57,651 nt of DNA. Origin: Thermoactinospora rubra. Lineage in GTDB: Bacteria; Actinomycetota; Actinomycetes; Streptosporangiales; Streptosporangiaceae. Position numbers and translations under genes: made by a program. Shown here one piece after another: positions 33,402-41,716 of the stretch (positions within the stretch are counted from its first letter, which is position 1; every line of letters starts with the position of its first letter). The notes below the pieces were generated by a model. It saw only the letters and a list, made by a program, of their open reading frames with translations. It ran no database searches and had not been told where the DNA came from. The stretch covers positions 1 through 57,651 of the forward strand of contig NZ_MSZZ01000062.1 of NCBI RefSeq assembly GCF_002093975.1. Direction: 5' to 3'.

Positions 33402-34081
33402 GCGTTCACCATCCGCTTGAGGATCGAGGTGAAGAAGCCCAGGCCGTCGGTGCTCGGCGCGCCCACCAGCTCCTCGACGGCGTGCTCGGGGTGCGGCATG
33501 AGGCCGACGATGTTGCCCGCCTCGTTGCGGATGCCCGCGATGTCGTTCAGCGAGCCGTTGGGGTTGCCGCCGGCGTAGCGGAAGACCACCTGGCCGCGCG
33601 CCTCCAGCTCCTCGAGCGTCCGGGCGTCGGCGACGTAGCGGCCCTCGCCGTGCTTGACCGGCAGCACGATCTCCTGGCCCTCGGTGAAGTCGCAGGTCCA
33701 CGGCGTGCTGACGTTTTCCACCCTGATCCGCTGGTCGCGGCACACGTAGTGGAGCGAGGCGTTGCGGGTCAGCGCGCCCGGCAGCAGGTGCGCCTCGCAC
33801 AGGATCTGGAAGCCGTTGCAGGTGCCCAGCACGGGCAGCCCGGCACGGGCCGCGGGGATGAGCTCCTCCATCAGCGGCGCGAACCGCGAGATGGCCCCGC
33901 ACCGCAGGTAGTCCCCGTAGGAGAACCCACCGGGGAGGAAGACGGCGTCCACGCCCTTCAGGTCGCGGTCGGCGTGCCACAGCGGCACCGCCTCCGCGCC
34001 CACCAGCCGTACGGCTCGCGCCGCGTCCTGGTCGTCGAGTGTTCCCGGGAACGTGACCACGCCCACGCGGGCAGAGCTCAT
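33398..34081 (-). CDS. purQ: Phosphoribosylformylglycinamidine synthase subunit PurQ
   Basis: This 227-residue class I glutaminase supplies ammonia to PurL. The N terminus VGVVTFPGTLDDQDAARAV, oxyanion region PGGFSYGDYLRCGAI, nucleophile Cys in LGTCNGFQ and the C-terminal catalytic His/Glu in MPHPEHAVE are all present. It is translationally coupled to purL (ATGA). Unlike many operons, purS is not adjacent: a HATPase gene lies between, 117 bp upstream of purQ. Confidence 0.97.
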   Translation of the reverse strand: MSSARVGVVTFPGTLDDQDAARAVRLVGAEAVPLWHADRDLKGVDAVFLPGGFSYGDYLRCGAISRFAPLMEELIPAARAGLPVLGTCNGFQILCEAHLLPGALTRNASLHYVCRDQRIRVENVSTPWTCDFTEGQEIVLPVKHGEGRYVADARTLEELEARGQVVFRYAGGNPNGSLNDIAGIRNEAGNIVGLMPHPEHAVEELVGAPSTDGLGFFTSILKRMVNA

Positions 34082-34198
34082 GACAGTTTCCCCTCCATGG
34101 CATGCGCACGCCGCGCCGCCGTCTCATCGGTCGGACGGGGGTCTGCGGCGGTGGTACCAGGCTATCCGGTGCTGTCCAGAGCTCAGGACCCGGTCTCG

Positions 34199-34633
34199 CT
34201 AGACGGCGGCCAGCTGGCGGTGGCGGCTTTCCCGGCCCTCCCGGCACAGCTCCTTGCGCAGGCGGACCGTAGTGCCCAGGCCGGGGGTGACGCCGAAGGA
34301 CACCTCGTCGACGACCGAGCGCATGATGAGCAGGCCCCTGCCGTTCTCGATGTCCGGCGGCGGGAAGTGCGGCGGCATGGTCGGCAGCCCGGTGCCGTGG
34401 TCGGACACGCGCACCTCGCAGTGCCCGTAGCCGATGGAGGCGCTCACCTCGTACCGGTTGGCCGGACCTCCGTGACGGACGGCGTTGGAGCAGGCCTCGG
34501 ACACGGCGAGCAGCATGTCGGCGATGCAGCTCTCGCTCGCGTCCAGCGAGCGCATGGCGTCGCCGAGCACTCGCCTGACCATCGGGATGCCGATCGCGTC
34601 CCGAGGCAGTGCCAACGAGAACTCAATGTCCAC
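34199..34633 (-). CDS. Anti-sigma-factor-like ATP-binding protein (RsbW/SpoIIAB type)
   Basis: A 144-residue GHKL (HATPase_c_2) protein: N box LAVSEACSNAVRHG (Glu/Asn Mg-ATP ligands), G1 box VSDHGTGLP and G2 region NGRGLLIMRSVVDEV. This fold is found in serine-kinase anti-sigma factors and in stand-alone actinomycete regulatory kinases. No sigma factor or anti-anti-sigma gene is in the window, so the partner is unknown. GTG 34633 follows GGGAGGGG. It is inserted between purS and purQ on the same strand; an AT-richer 187-bp gap separates it from purS and probably holds its own promoter. Confidence 0.88.
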   Translation of the reverse strand: MDIEFSLALPRDAIGIPMVRRVLGDAMRSLDASESCIADMLLAVSEACSNAVRHGGPANRYEVSASIGYGHCEVRVSDHGTGLPTMPPHFPPPDIENGRGLLIMRSVVDEVSFGVTPGLGTTVRLRKELCREGRESRHRQLAAV

Positions 34634-34820
34634 CGGACCCCTCCCGGCGCCTGAATGTCACCTGGAGTAGGTTTCCCCGTGAAATCCGGGCTAACCGCAA
34701 AATCGCGGTGTTGTTATTTAGTGTTGGCGAGCTCGTGGGATTGCGACCCGACGAAATCCGGCATTACCCCGACAGGTGTTTTACGTGTGTCGTGTGTGGC
34801 GTTTTACCGGCCGGTCGGGC

Positions 34821-35063
34821 CTACTCCTCGACCCGGACGGCGTAGTCCTCGATCACCGTGTTGGCCAGCAGTGTTTCGGCCATCTTTCGGACGTCCGCAA
34901 GTGCCGCCTCGTCAGCGGGCCCGGCGAGCTCGATCTCGAACCGCTTGCCCTGCCGTACCCCGGAGACCCCGGAGAAGCCCAGCCTGGGCAGCGCGCGGGC
35001 GATCGCCTGCCCCTGCGGGTCGAGGATCTCCGGCTTGAGCATGACGTCGACGATGACCTTCAT
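34821..35063 (-). CDS. purS: Phosphoribosylformylglycinamidine synthase subunit PurS
   Basis: This 80-residue scaffold subunit of the PurSQL complex has the family pattern KVIVDVMLKPEILDPQGQAI, a GFSGVSGVRQGKRFEIEL strand-helix-strand and the C-terminal LLANTVIEDYAV. ATG 35063 (MKVIVD) matches the family N terminus. The upstream membrane glycosyltransferase frame runs through about 150 bp of its 5' end, which is unusual. The downstream gap 34634-34820 contains the hairpin ACCGC-N6-GCGGT (34694-34709), a perfect ACCGGCCGGT (34806-34815) and two GTTTTAC motifs, but no convincing gene. Confidence 0.94.
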   Translation of the reverse strand: MKVIVDVMLKPEILDPQGQAIARALPRLGFSGVSGVRQGKRFEIELAGPADEAALADVRKMAETLLANTVIEDYAVRVEE

Positions 35064-36348
35064 GGCCACCCATCGTAGTCAGGCCGACCGCGAGGCAGGT
35101 CAGCGGGATGGCAGGGATGACGTACCGCAGGTCGTAGGCGGCCAGGAACGGCGGCGCGACGAGGAGCGCGAGCGCCGCCAAGCCGGGCAGCAGCGCCTCC
35201 CAGCGCCGCAGCGCCACCGCGGCCACCAGGGCGGCGAGCAGCCCCAGCGTCAGCACCGGGAAGGGCAGGTAGCCGAAACGCTGGTAGGCGCGCAGCCATC
35301 CGGCGTACGGCTCGACCACCCGCGTGGCCGCCGGGCCGCCCTCGTAGGCCTCGGCCACGCCGCGCACCGACTCCTGCAGGGGACGCTCGGCCGCGGGGAA
35401 CTTGTAGGGCGTCTTCTCGTCGACGGCCGTGCGCTCCCAGCGCAGCAGCTGCGCCAGGTCGGTCGCGACCGCGCCGAGGTAGCCGCCGGGCTGGGCCAGG
35501 ACGGCCATCCTGCCGAACTCGCCGGCCATCTCGTTGCGCGTGGCCGCGCCCTTGATCTTCAGCAGCGGGGAGAAGTCCTCCCACAGCCAGTGCGGCGGAT
35601 ACGGGCGCTGCTCGACCGGCATGGTGGGGCACAGCACCCTCAGCCGCTCGGGCGGCTTGATCACCGAGCAGTCGGCGAAGCTCATGGTCCTGGACCACAG
35701 GAAGGTGCCGTCGGCCTGGGTCAGGCCGAACCTGCCCTTCTCGACCTTCATCCACGTGGCGTAGGCGGCCAGCGGGATCGCCCCCGCGAGCAGGAAGGCC
35801 GCGATCGTGCGCCAGCCGTACCTCTTGAGGACCAGGTAGGCCGCCGCGAGCAGCAGCAGGGGCAGGCCGATGGTGCGGGTGATCCCGGCCAGGCCCAGCA
35901 TGGCCCCGGCCACCGCCGGGTGGACGCGCCACAGCAGCGCCACGACGGCGCCGCTGGTCAGCACGATGAACACGGCGTCGGCCATGATCATGTGCTCCAG
36001 CAGGACGACGAACTCGTCCAGCAGCAGCGGCGTGACCAGGAGCGTGGCGCCCCAGCCGGGCAGGCCGCGGCGCCGCAGCAGCGCGTAGACCGCCACGGCC
36101 AGCGCCAGGCCCAGCAGGTGCTGCAGGACCGTGACCAGCATGAGGCTGTGCGCCGGGCGGAGCAGCGCCAGCAGCAGGGAGTAGCCGGACGGCCGGGTCG
36201 TCCCCGGGGCCAGCTCCTCGCGCAGGAAGGCGAAGGAGTCCCCGTAGAACAGCAGCGCCGGGGGGAAACCGAGGACGGCCAGCAGGCGCAGCGCGACCGC
36301 CGGGACCATGGCGACGATCAGCGCGCGGTGGGCGGTGACGGCCCGCAT
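34912..36348 (-). CDS. Multi-spanning membrane protein, probable GT-C glycosyltransferase
   Basis: A 478-residue protein with about ten membrane helices. The first periplasmic loop holds YGDSFAFLREELAPGTTRPSGYSLLLALL, whose early Asp is where GT-C (GT39/ArnT-like) enzymes keep a catalytic Asp; EHMIMADAVF after a later helix is also typical. It would transfer sugars from polyprenyl-phosphate donors outside the membrane. ATG 36348 is the first family-like start. The last 50 or so residues, rich in Arg/Gly/Ala, are read through the purS gene in another frame, so the true C terminus may be near 35065 if a frameshift or sequencing error exists. Confidence 0.75.
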   Translation of the reverse strand: MRAVTAHRALIVAMVPAVALRLLAVLGFPPALLFYGDSFAFLREELAPGTTRPSGYSLLLALLRPAHSLMLVTVLQHLLGLALAVAVYALLRRRGLPGWGATLLVTPLLLDEFVVLLEHMIMADAVFIVLTSGAVVALLWRVHPAVAGAMLGLAGITRTIGLPLLLLAAAYLVLKRYGWRTIAAFLLAGAIPLAAYATWMKVEKGRFGLTQADGTFLWSRTMSFADCSVIKPPERLRVLCPTMPVEQRPYPPHWLWEDFSPLLKIKGAATRNEMAGEFGRMAVLAQPGGYLGAVATDLAQLLRWERTAVDEKTPYKFPAAERPLQESVRGVAEAYEGGPAATRVVEPYAGWLRAYQRFGYLPFPVLTLGLLAALVAAVALRRWEALLPGLAALALLVAPPFLAAYDLRYVIPAIPLTCLAVGLTTMGGHEGHRRRHAQAGDPRPAGAGDRPRAAQAGLLRGLRGTAGQAVRDRARRAR

Positions 36349-36594
36349 GGGGATGGCGCTCCCTTCCTCGCGCGTGTGGCGTTCAGGGTAGTGCGCCCCG
36401 GCACCGGACCCGTCCCAGGGTTCACCGCCGCCGCAGAGGGAACGGGGGAAAGAAGGGGCTTGCGCGCCTGCGTGTGAGCTCTGCCACGATGTCCTCAAAA
36501 GCGTCGAAACCCACACCAGGGGGACGACGCCCCCGCGTGCCGGACTAAGGTGGCGACCCCATCCAAACCGGCCCCGACCGCACAGGAGTGGCAC

Positions 36595-37683
36595 GTGACC
36601 GACGCCTCTCGTGGTGCTGACGCACCTCCTGAGCTCGTCCAGTTGCTGACCCCCGAGGGGGAGCGGGTCGAGCACCCCGACTACGACATCGACCTGACGC
36701 CGGAGGAGGTCCGGTCGCTCTACCGCGACCTGGTCCTCGTGCGCCGCGTCGACCTGGAGGCCGTCGCCCTCCAGCGCCACGGCGAGCTGGGCATCTGGGC
36801 CTCCCTGCTGGGCCAGGAGGCCGCGCAGATCGGCTCAGGGCGCGCCCTGACCGACGCGGACATGGCCTTCCCCACCTACCGTGAGCACGGCGTGGCCTGG
36901 TGCCGCGGCGTCGACCCGGTGAAGCTGCTGGGGCTCTTCCGCGGTGTGAACCACGGCGGCTGGGACCCGGCCGAGCACAACTTCCACCTCTACACGATCG
37001 TCATCGGCAGCCAGAACCTGCACGCCGTCGGATACGCCATGGGCATCCAGCGCGACGGGACCAACTCGGCGGCGATCGTCTACTTCGGCGACGGCGCCTC
37101 CTCCCAGGGCGACGTCAACGAGTCCTTCGTCTGGGCCAGCGTGTTCAACGCCCCCATCGTGTTCTTCTGCCAGAACAACCAGTGGGCCATCTCCGAGCCC
37201 ATCGAGAAGCAGAGCCGCATCCCGCTGTACCGCAGGGCCGCCGGCTTCGGCTTCCCCGGCATCCGCGTCGACGGCAACGACGTCTTCGCCTGCCTCGCGG
37301 TGACGAGGAAGGCGCTGGAGGACGCGCGCAGCGGCCAGGGGCCGACGCTGATCGAGGCGTTCACCTACCGCATGGGCGCCCACACCACCACCGACGACCC
37401 CACCCGCTACCGCGTGGCCAGCGAGCTGGAGGCGTGGAAGCTCAAGGACCCGATCGAGCGCGTCAAGTCCTACCTGTTCAAGAACGAGCTGGCCGACCAG
37501 GCGTTCTTCGACTCCATCGACGCCGAGGCCGAGGACCTGGGCGCCGACCTGCGCAAGCGCTGCACCGAGATGCCCGACCCCGACCCGATGGAGATCTTCG
37601 AGCACGTCTACGCGCTGCCGCACTCGCTGATCGAGGAGGAGCGCAAGGCTTTCGCCGCCTACCTGGAGGGGTTCCAGTCATGA
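36595..37683 (+). CDS. pdhA: 2-oxoacid (pyruvate or branched-chain) dehydrogenase E1 alpha subunit
   Basis: A 362-residue thiamine-diphosphate enzyme subunit that decarboxylates 2-oxoacids. The ThDP motif GDGASSQGDVNESF...FFCQNNQWAI is intact, with the catalytic/phospho-loop region RMGAHTTTDDPTRYR after it. Overall it resembles Streptomyces BkdA as well as PdhA, so bkdA is an equally fair name; vdh in this window favours a branched-chain role. GTG 36595 follows AGGAG at 6 nt; an earlier in-frame GTG (36550) has no ribosome-binding site. Bases 36349-36594 upstream hold no gene; a GGGGG-N6-CCCCC hairpin lies at 36519-36534 and TAAGGT at 36546. Confidence 0.9.
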   Translation: MTDASRGADAPPELVQLLTPEGERVEHPDYDIDLTPEEVRSLYRDLVLVRRVDLEAVALQRHGELGIWASLLGQEAAQIGSGRALTDADMAFPTYREHGVAWCRGVDPVKLLGLFRGVNHGGWDPAEHNFHLYTIVIGSQNLHAVGYAMGIQRDGTNSAAIVYFGDGASSQGDVNESFVWASVFNAPIVFFCQNNQWAISEPIEKQSRIPLYRRAAGFGFPGIRVDGNDVFACLAVTRKALEDARSGQGPTLIEAFTYRMGAHTTTDDPTRYRVASELEAWKLKDPIERVKSYLFKNELADQAFFDSIDAEAEDLGADLRKRCTEMPDPDPMEIFEHVYALPHSLIEEERKAFAAYLEGFQS

Positions 37684-38660
37684 CAATCCTGACCCTCTCG
37701 AAGGCGCTGAACGAGGGCATGCGCAAGGCCATGGAGGCCGACCCCAAGGTCCTCATCATGGGCGAGGACGTCGGCAAGCTCGGCGGCGTCTTCCGCGTGA
37801 CCGACGGGCTGCAGAAGGACTTCGGCGAGGACCGGGTCATCGACACGCCGCTGGCCGAGTCCGGGATCGTCGGCACCGCGATCGGCCTGGCGCTGCGCGG
37901 CTACCGGCCCGTCTGCGAGATCCAGTTCGACGGCTTCGTCTTCCCCGCGGCCGACCAGATCATCTCCCAGCTGGCCAAGATGCACATGCGGTCGCTGGGC
38001 GCCATCAAGCTGCCCGTCGTCGTGCGCATCCCCTGCGGCGGCGGCATCGGCGCGGTCGAGCACCACAGCGAGTCGCCCGAGGCGTACTTCACCCACACCG
38101 CCGGCCTGCGCGTGGTGGCCTGCTCCAACCCGGCCGACGCCTACAGCATGATCCAGCAGGCCATCCAGTCCGACGACCCGGTCATCTTCTTCGAGCCCAA
38201 GCGGCGCTACTGGGAGAAGGCCGACGTCGACACCTCCTCCACCGACTGGTGGACGCCGCTGCACGAGGCCAGGGTCGTCCGGCCGGGCGCCGACGCGACG
38301 CTCGTCGCCTACGGGCCCATGGTCAAGACGTGCCTGGAGGCGGCCACCGCCGCGGAGGAGGACGGCCGATCGCTGGAGGTCGTCGACCTGCGCTCGCTCA
38401 ACCCGCTCGACACCGGGCGGCTGTTCGACTCGGTGCGCAGGACCGGGCGCGTGGTGATCGTCCACGAGGCGCCCGTCTTCGGCGGCTACGGCGCCGAGCT
38501 GGCCGCGCGCATCACCGAGAACTGCTTCTACCACCTCGAATCGCCGGTGCTGCGGGTCGGCGGGTTCTCCACCCCCTACCCGCCGTCGAAGCTCGAAGAG
38601 CACTACCTGCCCGACCTGGACAGGATCCTCGACGCAGTCGACCGCACCTTCGCGTACTGA
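37680..38660 (+). CDS. pdhB: 2-oxoacid dehydrogenase E1 beta subunit
   Basis: The 326-residue partner of E1 alpha in the alpha2beta2 decarboxylase. Typical features: VLIMGEDVGKLGGVFRVTDGL (ThDP-activating Glu), DTPLAESGIVGTAIGLAL, EIQFDGFVFPAADQI, GGGIGAVEHHSES (His pair) and the C-terminal transketolase domain ending RVGGFSTPYPPSKLEEHYLPD. Its ATG overlaps the E1 alpha stop by 4 bp, so the two subunits are coupled for equal synthesis. Like E1 alpha it could be named bkdB. Confidence 0.92.
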   Translation: MTILTLSKALNEGMRKAMEADPKVLIMGEDVGKLGGVFRVTDGLQKDFGEDRVIDTPLAESGIVGTAIGLALRGYRPVCEIQFDGFVFPAADQIISQLAKMHMRSLGAIKLPVVVRIPCGGGIGAVEHHSESPEAYFTHTAGLRVVACSNPADAYSMIQQAIQSDDPVIFFEPKRRYWEKADVDTSSTDWWTPLHEARVVRPGADATLVAYGPMVKTCLEAATAAEEDGRSLEVVDLRSLNPLDTGRLFDSVRRTGRVVIVHEAPVFGGYGAELAARITENCFYHLESPVLRVGGFSTPYPPSKLEEHYLPDLDRILDAVDRTFAY

Positions 38661-38670
38661 GAGGCCAGGC

Positions 38671-40035
38671 ATGCGACGTGAATTCAAGCTGCCCGACGTT
38701 GGCGAGGGGCTGACCGAGGCGGAGATCGTCCGCTGGCACGTGAAGCCGGGCGACGCCGTCAAGGTCAACCAGATCGTCGTGGAGATCGAGACGGCCAAGT
38801 CGATCGTCGAGCTGCCCATCCCGTGGACCGGCGTCGTGGCCGACCTGATGGCCGAGGAGGGGCAGACGGTCGACGTCGGCGTCCCGATCATCGCCGTGGA
38901 CACCGACGAGGCGGCCCCTTCCGGCGGTACGGCGAGCGCGCCCCGCGGTGCGGCGCTGGCGGACGACATGGTGCCCGCGCCACCGGCCGAGGGCGCCGTC
39001 GAGCCGGGCGTCCACGGCAGCCCGGCGCCCAAGGAGGAACGCCAGGCGGTGCTGGTGGGCTACGGCGTCAAGACCGGCGCGGCCAAGCGCCGCCCGCGCA
39101 AGCACCCGCCGACCTCCCCAGGCACGGCGGCCGGCCCGGCGCGTCTCGCGGTCCTGGCCAAGCCCCCGGTGCGCAAGCTGGCCAAGGACCTGGGCGTCGA
39201 CCTCACCATGATCAAGGGCACGGGCCCCCAGGGCTCCATCACCCGCGACGACGTCCACGCCGCCGCGGGGGCCGTACGGGCCGCGCAAGCCGTACCCGAG
39301 CCTGTGGAAGCGGTACGGCAGGCGGCGCCCGGCGTGCGGGAGGAGCGCATCCCCGTCAAGGGCGTGCGCAAGATGACCGCCCAGGCGATGGTGGCCAGCG
39401 CCTTCACCGCGCCCCACGTGACCGAGTTCCTGCAGGTCGATGCGACGGCCACGATGGACGCGGTCAGGCGCCTGAGGGAGATGCCCGACTTCGCCGGCCT
39501 GAAGGTCTCCCCGCTGCTCCTGGTCGCCAAGGCCGTGCTGGTGGCCGCCCGCCGCCACCCGATGATCAACTCGGTGTGGGACGAGCAGGCCCAGGAGATC
39601 GTCGTCAAGCACTACGTGAACCTGGGCATCGCCGCCGCGACCCCCAGAGGGCTGATCGTCCCGAACATCAAGGACGCCCACGCCCTGTCCCTCCCGGAGC
39701 TGGCGAGGGCGCTCAACGAGCTCACGGAGACCGCCAGGGCGGGCAAGACGCAGCCGGCCGAGATGTCCGGCGGCACGTTCACCATTACCAACGTCGGCGT
39801 CTTCGGCGTCGACACCGGCACCCCGATCATCAACCCCGGCGAGTCCGCCATCCTGGCCTTCGGCCAGGTGCGCGACATGCCGTGGGTGGTCGACGGCGAG
39901 CTGGCCGTCCGCAAGGTCACCACGCTGGCGCTGTCGTTCGACCACCGCCTCATCGATGGCGAGCTCGGCTCCCTGTTCCTGCGGGACGTCGGCGCCATGC
40001 TGGAGGACCCGCTCCGCATGCTCGCCTGGGCGTGA
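38671..40035 (+). CDS. 2-oxoacid dehydrogenase E2 (dihydrolipoamide acyltransferase)
   Basis: This 454-residue core enzyme has one N-terminal lipoyl domain (residues 1-78, lipoylated Lys43 in EIETAKSIVEL), an Ala/Pro linker, a peripheral-subunit-binding domain (about 170-205, VRKLAKDLGVDLTMIKGTGP) and a catalytic domain with SFDHRLIDGEL near 422-432 (His425, Asp429). It carries the acyl group from E1 to CoA; E3 is presumably the Lpd at 3.5 kb. The single lipoyl domain is typical of branched-chain E2 (BkdC). It is the last gene of the operon, followed by a perfect terminator hairpin. Confidence 0.93.
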   Translation: MRREFKLPDVGEGLTEAEIVRWHVKPGDAVKVNQIVVEIETAKSIVELPIPWTGVVADLMAEEGQTVDVGVPIIAVDTDEAAPSGGTASAPRGAALADDMVPAPPAEGAVEPGVHGSPAPKEERQAVLVGYGVKTGAAKRRPRKHPPTSPGTAAGPARLAVLAKPPVRKLAKDLGVDLTMIKGTGPQGSITRDDVHAAAGAVRAAQAVPEPVEAVRQAAPGVREERIPVKGVRKMTAQAMVASAFTAPHVTEFLQVDATATMDAVRRLREMPDFAGLKVSPLLLVAKAVLVAARRHPMINSVWDEQAQEIVVKHYVNLGIAAATPRGLIVPNIKDAHALSLPELARALNELTETARAGKTQPAEMSGGTFTITNVGVFGVDTGTPIINPGESAILAFGQVRDMPWVVDGELAVRKVTTLALSFDHRLIDGELGSLFLRDVGAMLEDPLRMLAWA

Positions 40036-40036
40036 C

Positions 40037-40075
40037 CCGGGTGTGGAGGGCGTCCGGCACGCCCTCCACACCCGG
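40037..40075 (+). terminator. Strong terminator after the E1-E2 operon
   Basis: A perfect 17-bp stem (40037-40053 with 40059-40075) encloses the 5-nt loop CCGGC, starting 1 bp after the E2 stop codon. There is no U-tract, in keeping with actinobacterial L-shaped terminators. Confidence 0.85.
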
Positions 40076-40105
40076 CTCCCGGGCCGATCTGCCACCCTGG
40101 GACGC

Positions 40106-40414
40106 ATGAGCTTGCGTCACATCGTGCTGCTGAAGTGGACCGACGAGGCCACCGAGGAGCAGAAGGCCACCGTGCGGGAGGAGCTGGCCAAGCTGCCCGC
40201 CGTCATCCCCCAGATCCGCCGCTACGACATCGGCGCCGACGCCGGGGTGAACCAGGGCAACCACGACCTGGCCATCGTGGCCGACTTCGACTCCGTCGAC
40301 GACTACCTGGTCTACCGCGACCACCCCACGCACCAGGACGTCATCGCGCGGCACATCAAGCCGATCCTGGCCGCCAGGGCGGCGGTCCAGCACGAGCTCA
40401 CGCCAGGCACCTGA
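40106..40414 (+). CDS. Dabb (stress-responsive A/B-barrel) family protein
   Basis: A 102-residue dimeric alpha+beta barrel protein: LRHIVLLKWTDEATEEQKAT, a RRYDIGADAGVNQGNHDLAIV strand pair, and DDYLVYRDHPTHQDVIARHIKPI. The family includes plant stress proteins and small cyclases or decarboxylases, but most bacterial members have no known reaction. ATG 40106 starts 30 bp after the terminator of the E2 gene. Its 3' end overlaps the convergent MBL hydrolase by 17 bp. Confidence 0.9.
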   Translation: MSLRHIVLLKWTDEATEEQKATVREELAKLPAVIPQIRRYDIGADAGVNQGNHDLAIVADFDSVDDYLVYRDHPTHQDVIARHIKPILAARAAVQHELTPGT

Positions 40415-41318
40415 GCGGCCGCCCGCCGTTGTAGGCGACCATGTCCAGCACGGCCGCCGCCAGATCCACCTCGCCACCGTCGGAGCCGCCGCTGAGGTCG
40501 GCGTAGGCGCGGTGGAGGTTGCCGACGATCCGCTCGGGGTCGGTCAGCTCGCCGTACTCGCCGAGATCCAGCTCGCGCGCCAGCTCCAGCGGCGCCAGGC
40601 CGGCGGCCCTGCCCCGCTCGGCGGCGGCCAGCACGAAGCGCAGGTAGTCCTGGACCCGGTCGATCACCTCGGGCCCGCACACGTCGCCGTGGCCGGGCAC
40701 GATGGTCCGCGCCCCCAGCTCCTTGAGCGTCTCCAGCGTCTCGAGAGCGCCGGAGACCGACCCCATGAGCACGAACGGCGTGCCGCCGTTGAACACCAGG
40801 TCGCCGGAGAAGAGCACCTCGCGCGAGGGGATCCACACGACGGAGTCGTAGGCCGTGTGGGCGGGCCTGCCGAAGTGGCGCACCTCGCAGCGCAGGTCGT
40901 CGGAGTAGACGGTGATCTGGTCGGTGTAGGTCAGGAAGGGCGGGACGGCCTCCAGGTCGCCCCACTCCACGTCGGCCGACCACACCCCGAGGTAGCCGGG
41001 GATGCCCTCGGCGAGGATGTGGTCGCGCACGCCCTGGTGGCCGACGATCGTGGCCTCGGGGAACAGGTAGTTGCCGAAGGTGTGGTCGCCGTGCTGGTGG
41101 GTGTTGATCAGCGTGGTGACCGGCCGGTCGGTGACGCTCGCGATGGCCTCGCGGTAGGCGCGCGTCCTGCGCTCGGTGGCGCAGGCGTCGATGCCGATCA
41201 CGCCGCGCCGCCCGGCCAGGAAGCCGGTGTTGTTGATCCACCAGCTGCCGTCGGGCTGGACGTAGGCGAACACGCCGGGGGAGACCTCCTCGACGCGCGG
41301 CTCCAGGTTCACGGTCAC
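40398..41318 (-). CDS. MBL-fold metallo-hydrolase
   Basis: A 306-residue metallo-beta-lactamase-fold enzyme with the dinuclear zinc motif NTHQHGDHTFGNYLFP, downstream His in HFGRPAHTAYDSV, Asp in FSGDLVFNGG and His in VPGHGDVCGPEV. The N-terminal half (VFAYVQPDGSWWINNTGFLAG) resembles bacterial MBL hydrolases of unknown substrate, possibly a lactonase or thioester hydrolase. No signal peptide. GTG 41318 overlaps the DUF6458 stop by 4 bp (GTGA); a second in-frame GTG lies 6 bp further on. Confidence 0.9.
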   Translation of the reverse strand: MTVNLEPRVEEVSPGVFAYVQPDGSWWINNTGFLAGRRGVIGIDACATERRTRAYREAIASVTDRPVTTLINTHQHGDHTFGNYLFPEATIVGHQGVRDHILAEGIPGYLGVWSADVEWGDLEAVPPFLTYTDQITVYSDDLRCEVRHFGRPAHTAYDSVVWIPSREVLFSGDLVFNGGTPFVLMGSVSGALETLETLKELGARTIVPGHGDVCGPEVIDRVQDYLRFVLAAAERGRAAGLAPLELARELDLGEYGELTDPERIVGNLHRAYADLSGGSDGGEVDLAAAVLDMVAYNGGRPLRCLA

Positions 41319-41539
41319 ACCTCGGGCGGGTTGTTCTCTCGGCGCATCAGCCGGTCGTCGGAGGTACGGCCGCGCCTGGGGGCCAGCAGGACGCTCAGCA
41401 CGATGCCCACCCCACCGACGATCATGAAGATCAGCCCGATCCTGTCCATGTGGACGGCCTCGCCGAAGACGTCGGGCTCGATCGCGAAGTAGAGGATGGC
41501 GCCGAGCGTTGCGAAGAAGATGCTGACCCCGACACCCAT
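41315..41539 (-). CDS. DUF6458 family small membrane protein
   Basis: A 74-residue protein of two membrane helices: MGVGVSIFFATLGAILYFAI, an FGEAVHMD turn, and IGLIFMIVGGVGIVLSVLLA, followed by a basic polar tail (APRRGRTSDDRLMRRENN). The pattern is that of actinobacterial DUF6458 proteins. Function unknown. It is translationally coupled to the MBL hydrolase, which is not a usual partner I know of. Confidence 0.85.
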   Translation of the reverse strand: MGVGVSIFFATLGAILYFAIEPDVFGEAVHMDRIGLIFMIVGGVGIVLSVLLAPRRGRTSDDRLMRRENNPPEV

Positions 41540-41628
41540 GACAGCCTCCGAGGTAAAGAACCGGTACGCACACCGTCATACCCGGCTGTGGTTGATCACA
41601 CCATCGGAACGGGAGCCGGAAAGACGGA

Positions 41629-41659
41629 AGGACCGGCCCCCGGGCGGGGCGCCGGTCCT
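41629..41659 (-). terminator. Terminator downstream of fadE
   Basis: AGGACCGGC (41629-41637) pairs perfectly with GCCGGTCCT (41651-41659), and CCCC/GGGG in the loop can lengthen the stem. A second dyad, TCCGGCTGG-AA-CCAGCCGGA (41691-41710), lies even closer to the fadE stop. Both would end transcription from the acyl-CoA dehydrogenase gene before the DUF6458 gene. The remainder of 41540-41716 holds no gene. Confidence 0.65.
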
Positions 41660-41716
41660 CCGCCGACCTGCCGCGGGTGCAGGTGGCCTGTCCGGCTGGA
41701 ACCAGCCGGAAACCGC

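Noticed and set aside
34609..35038. Plus-strand ORFs in the purS gap
   Set aside because: They are antisense to purS and the anti-sigma-like gene and have no RBS or recognisable family.
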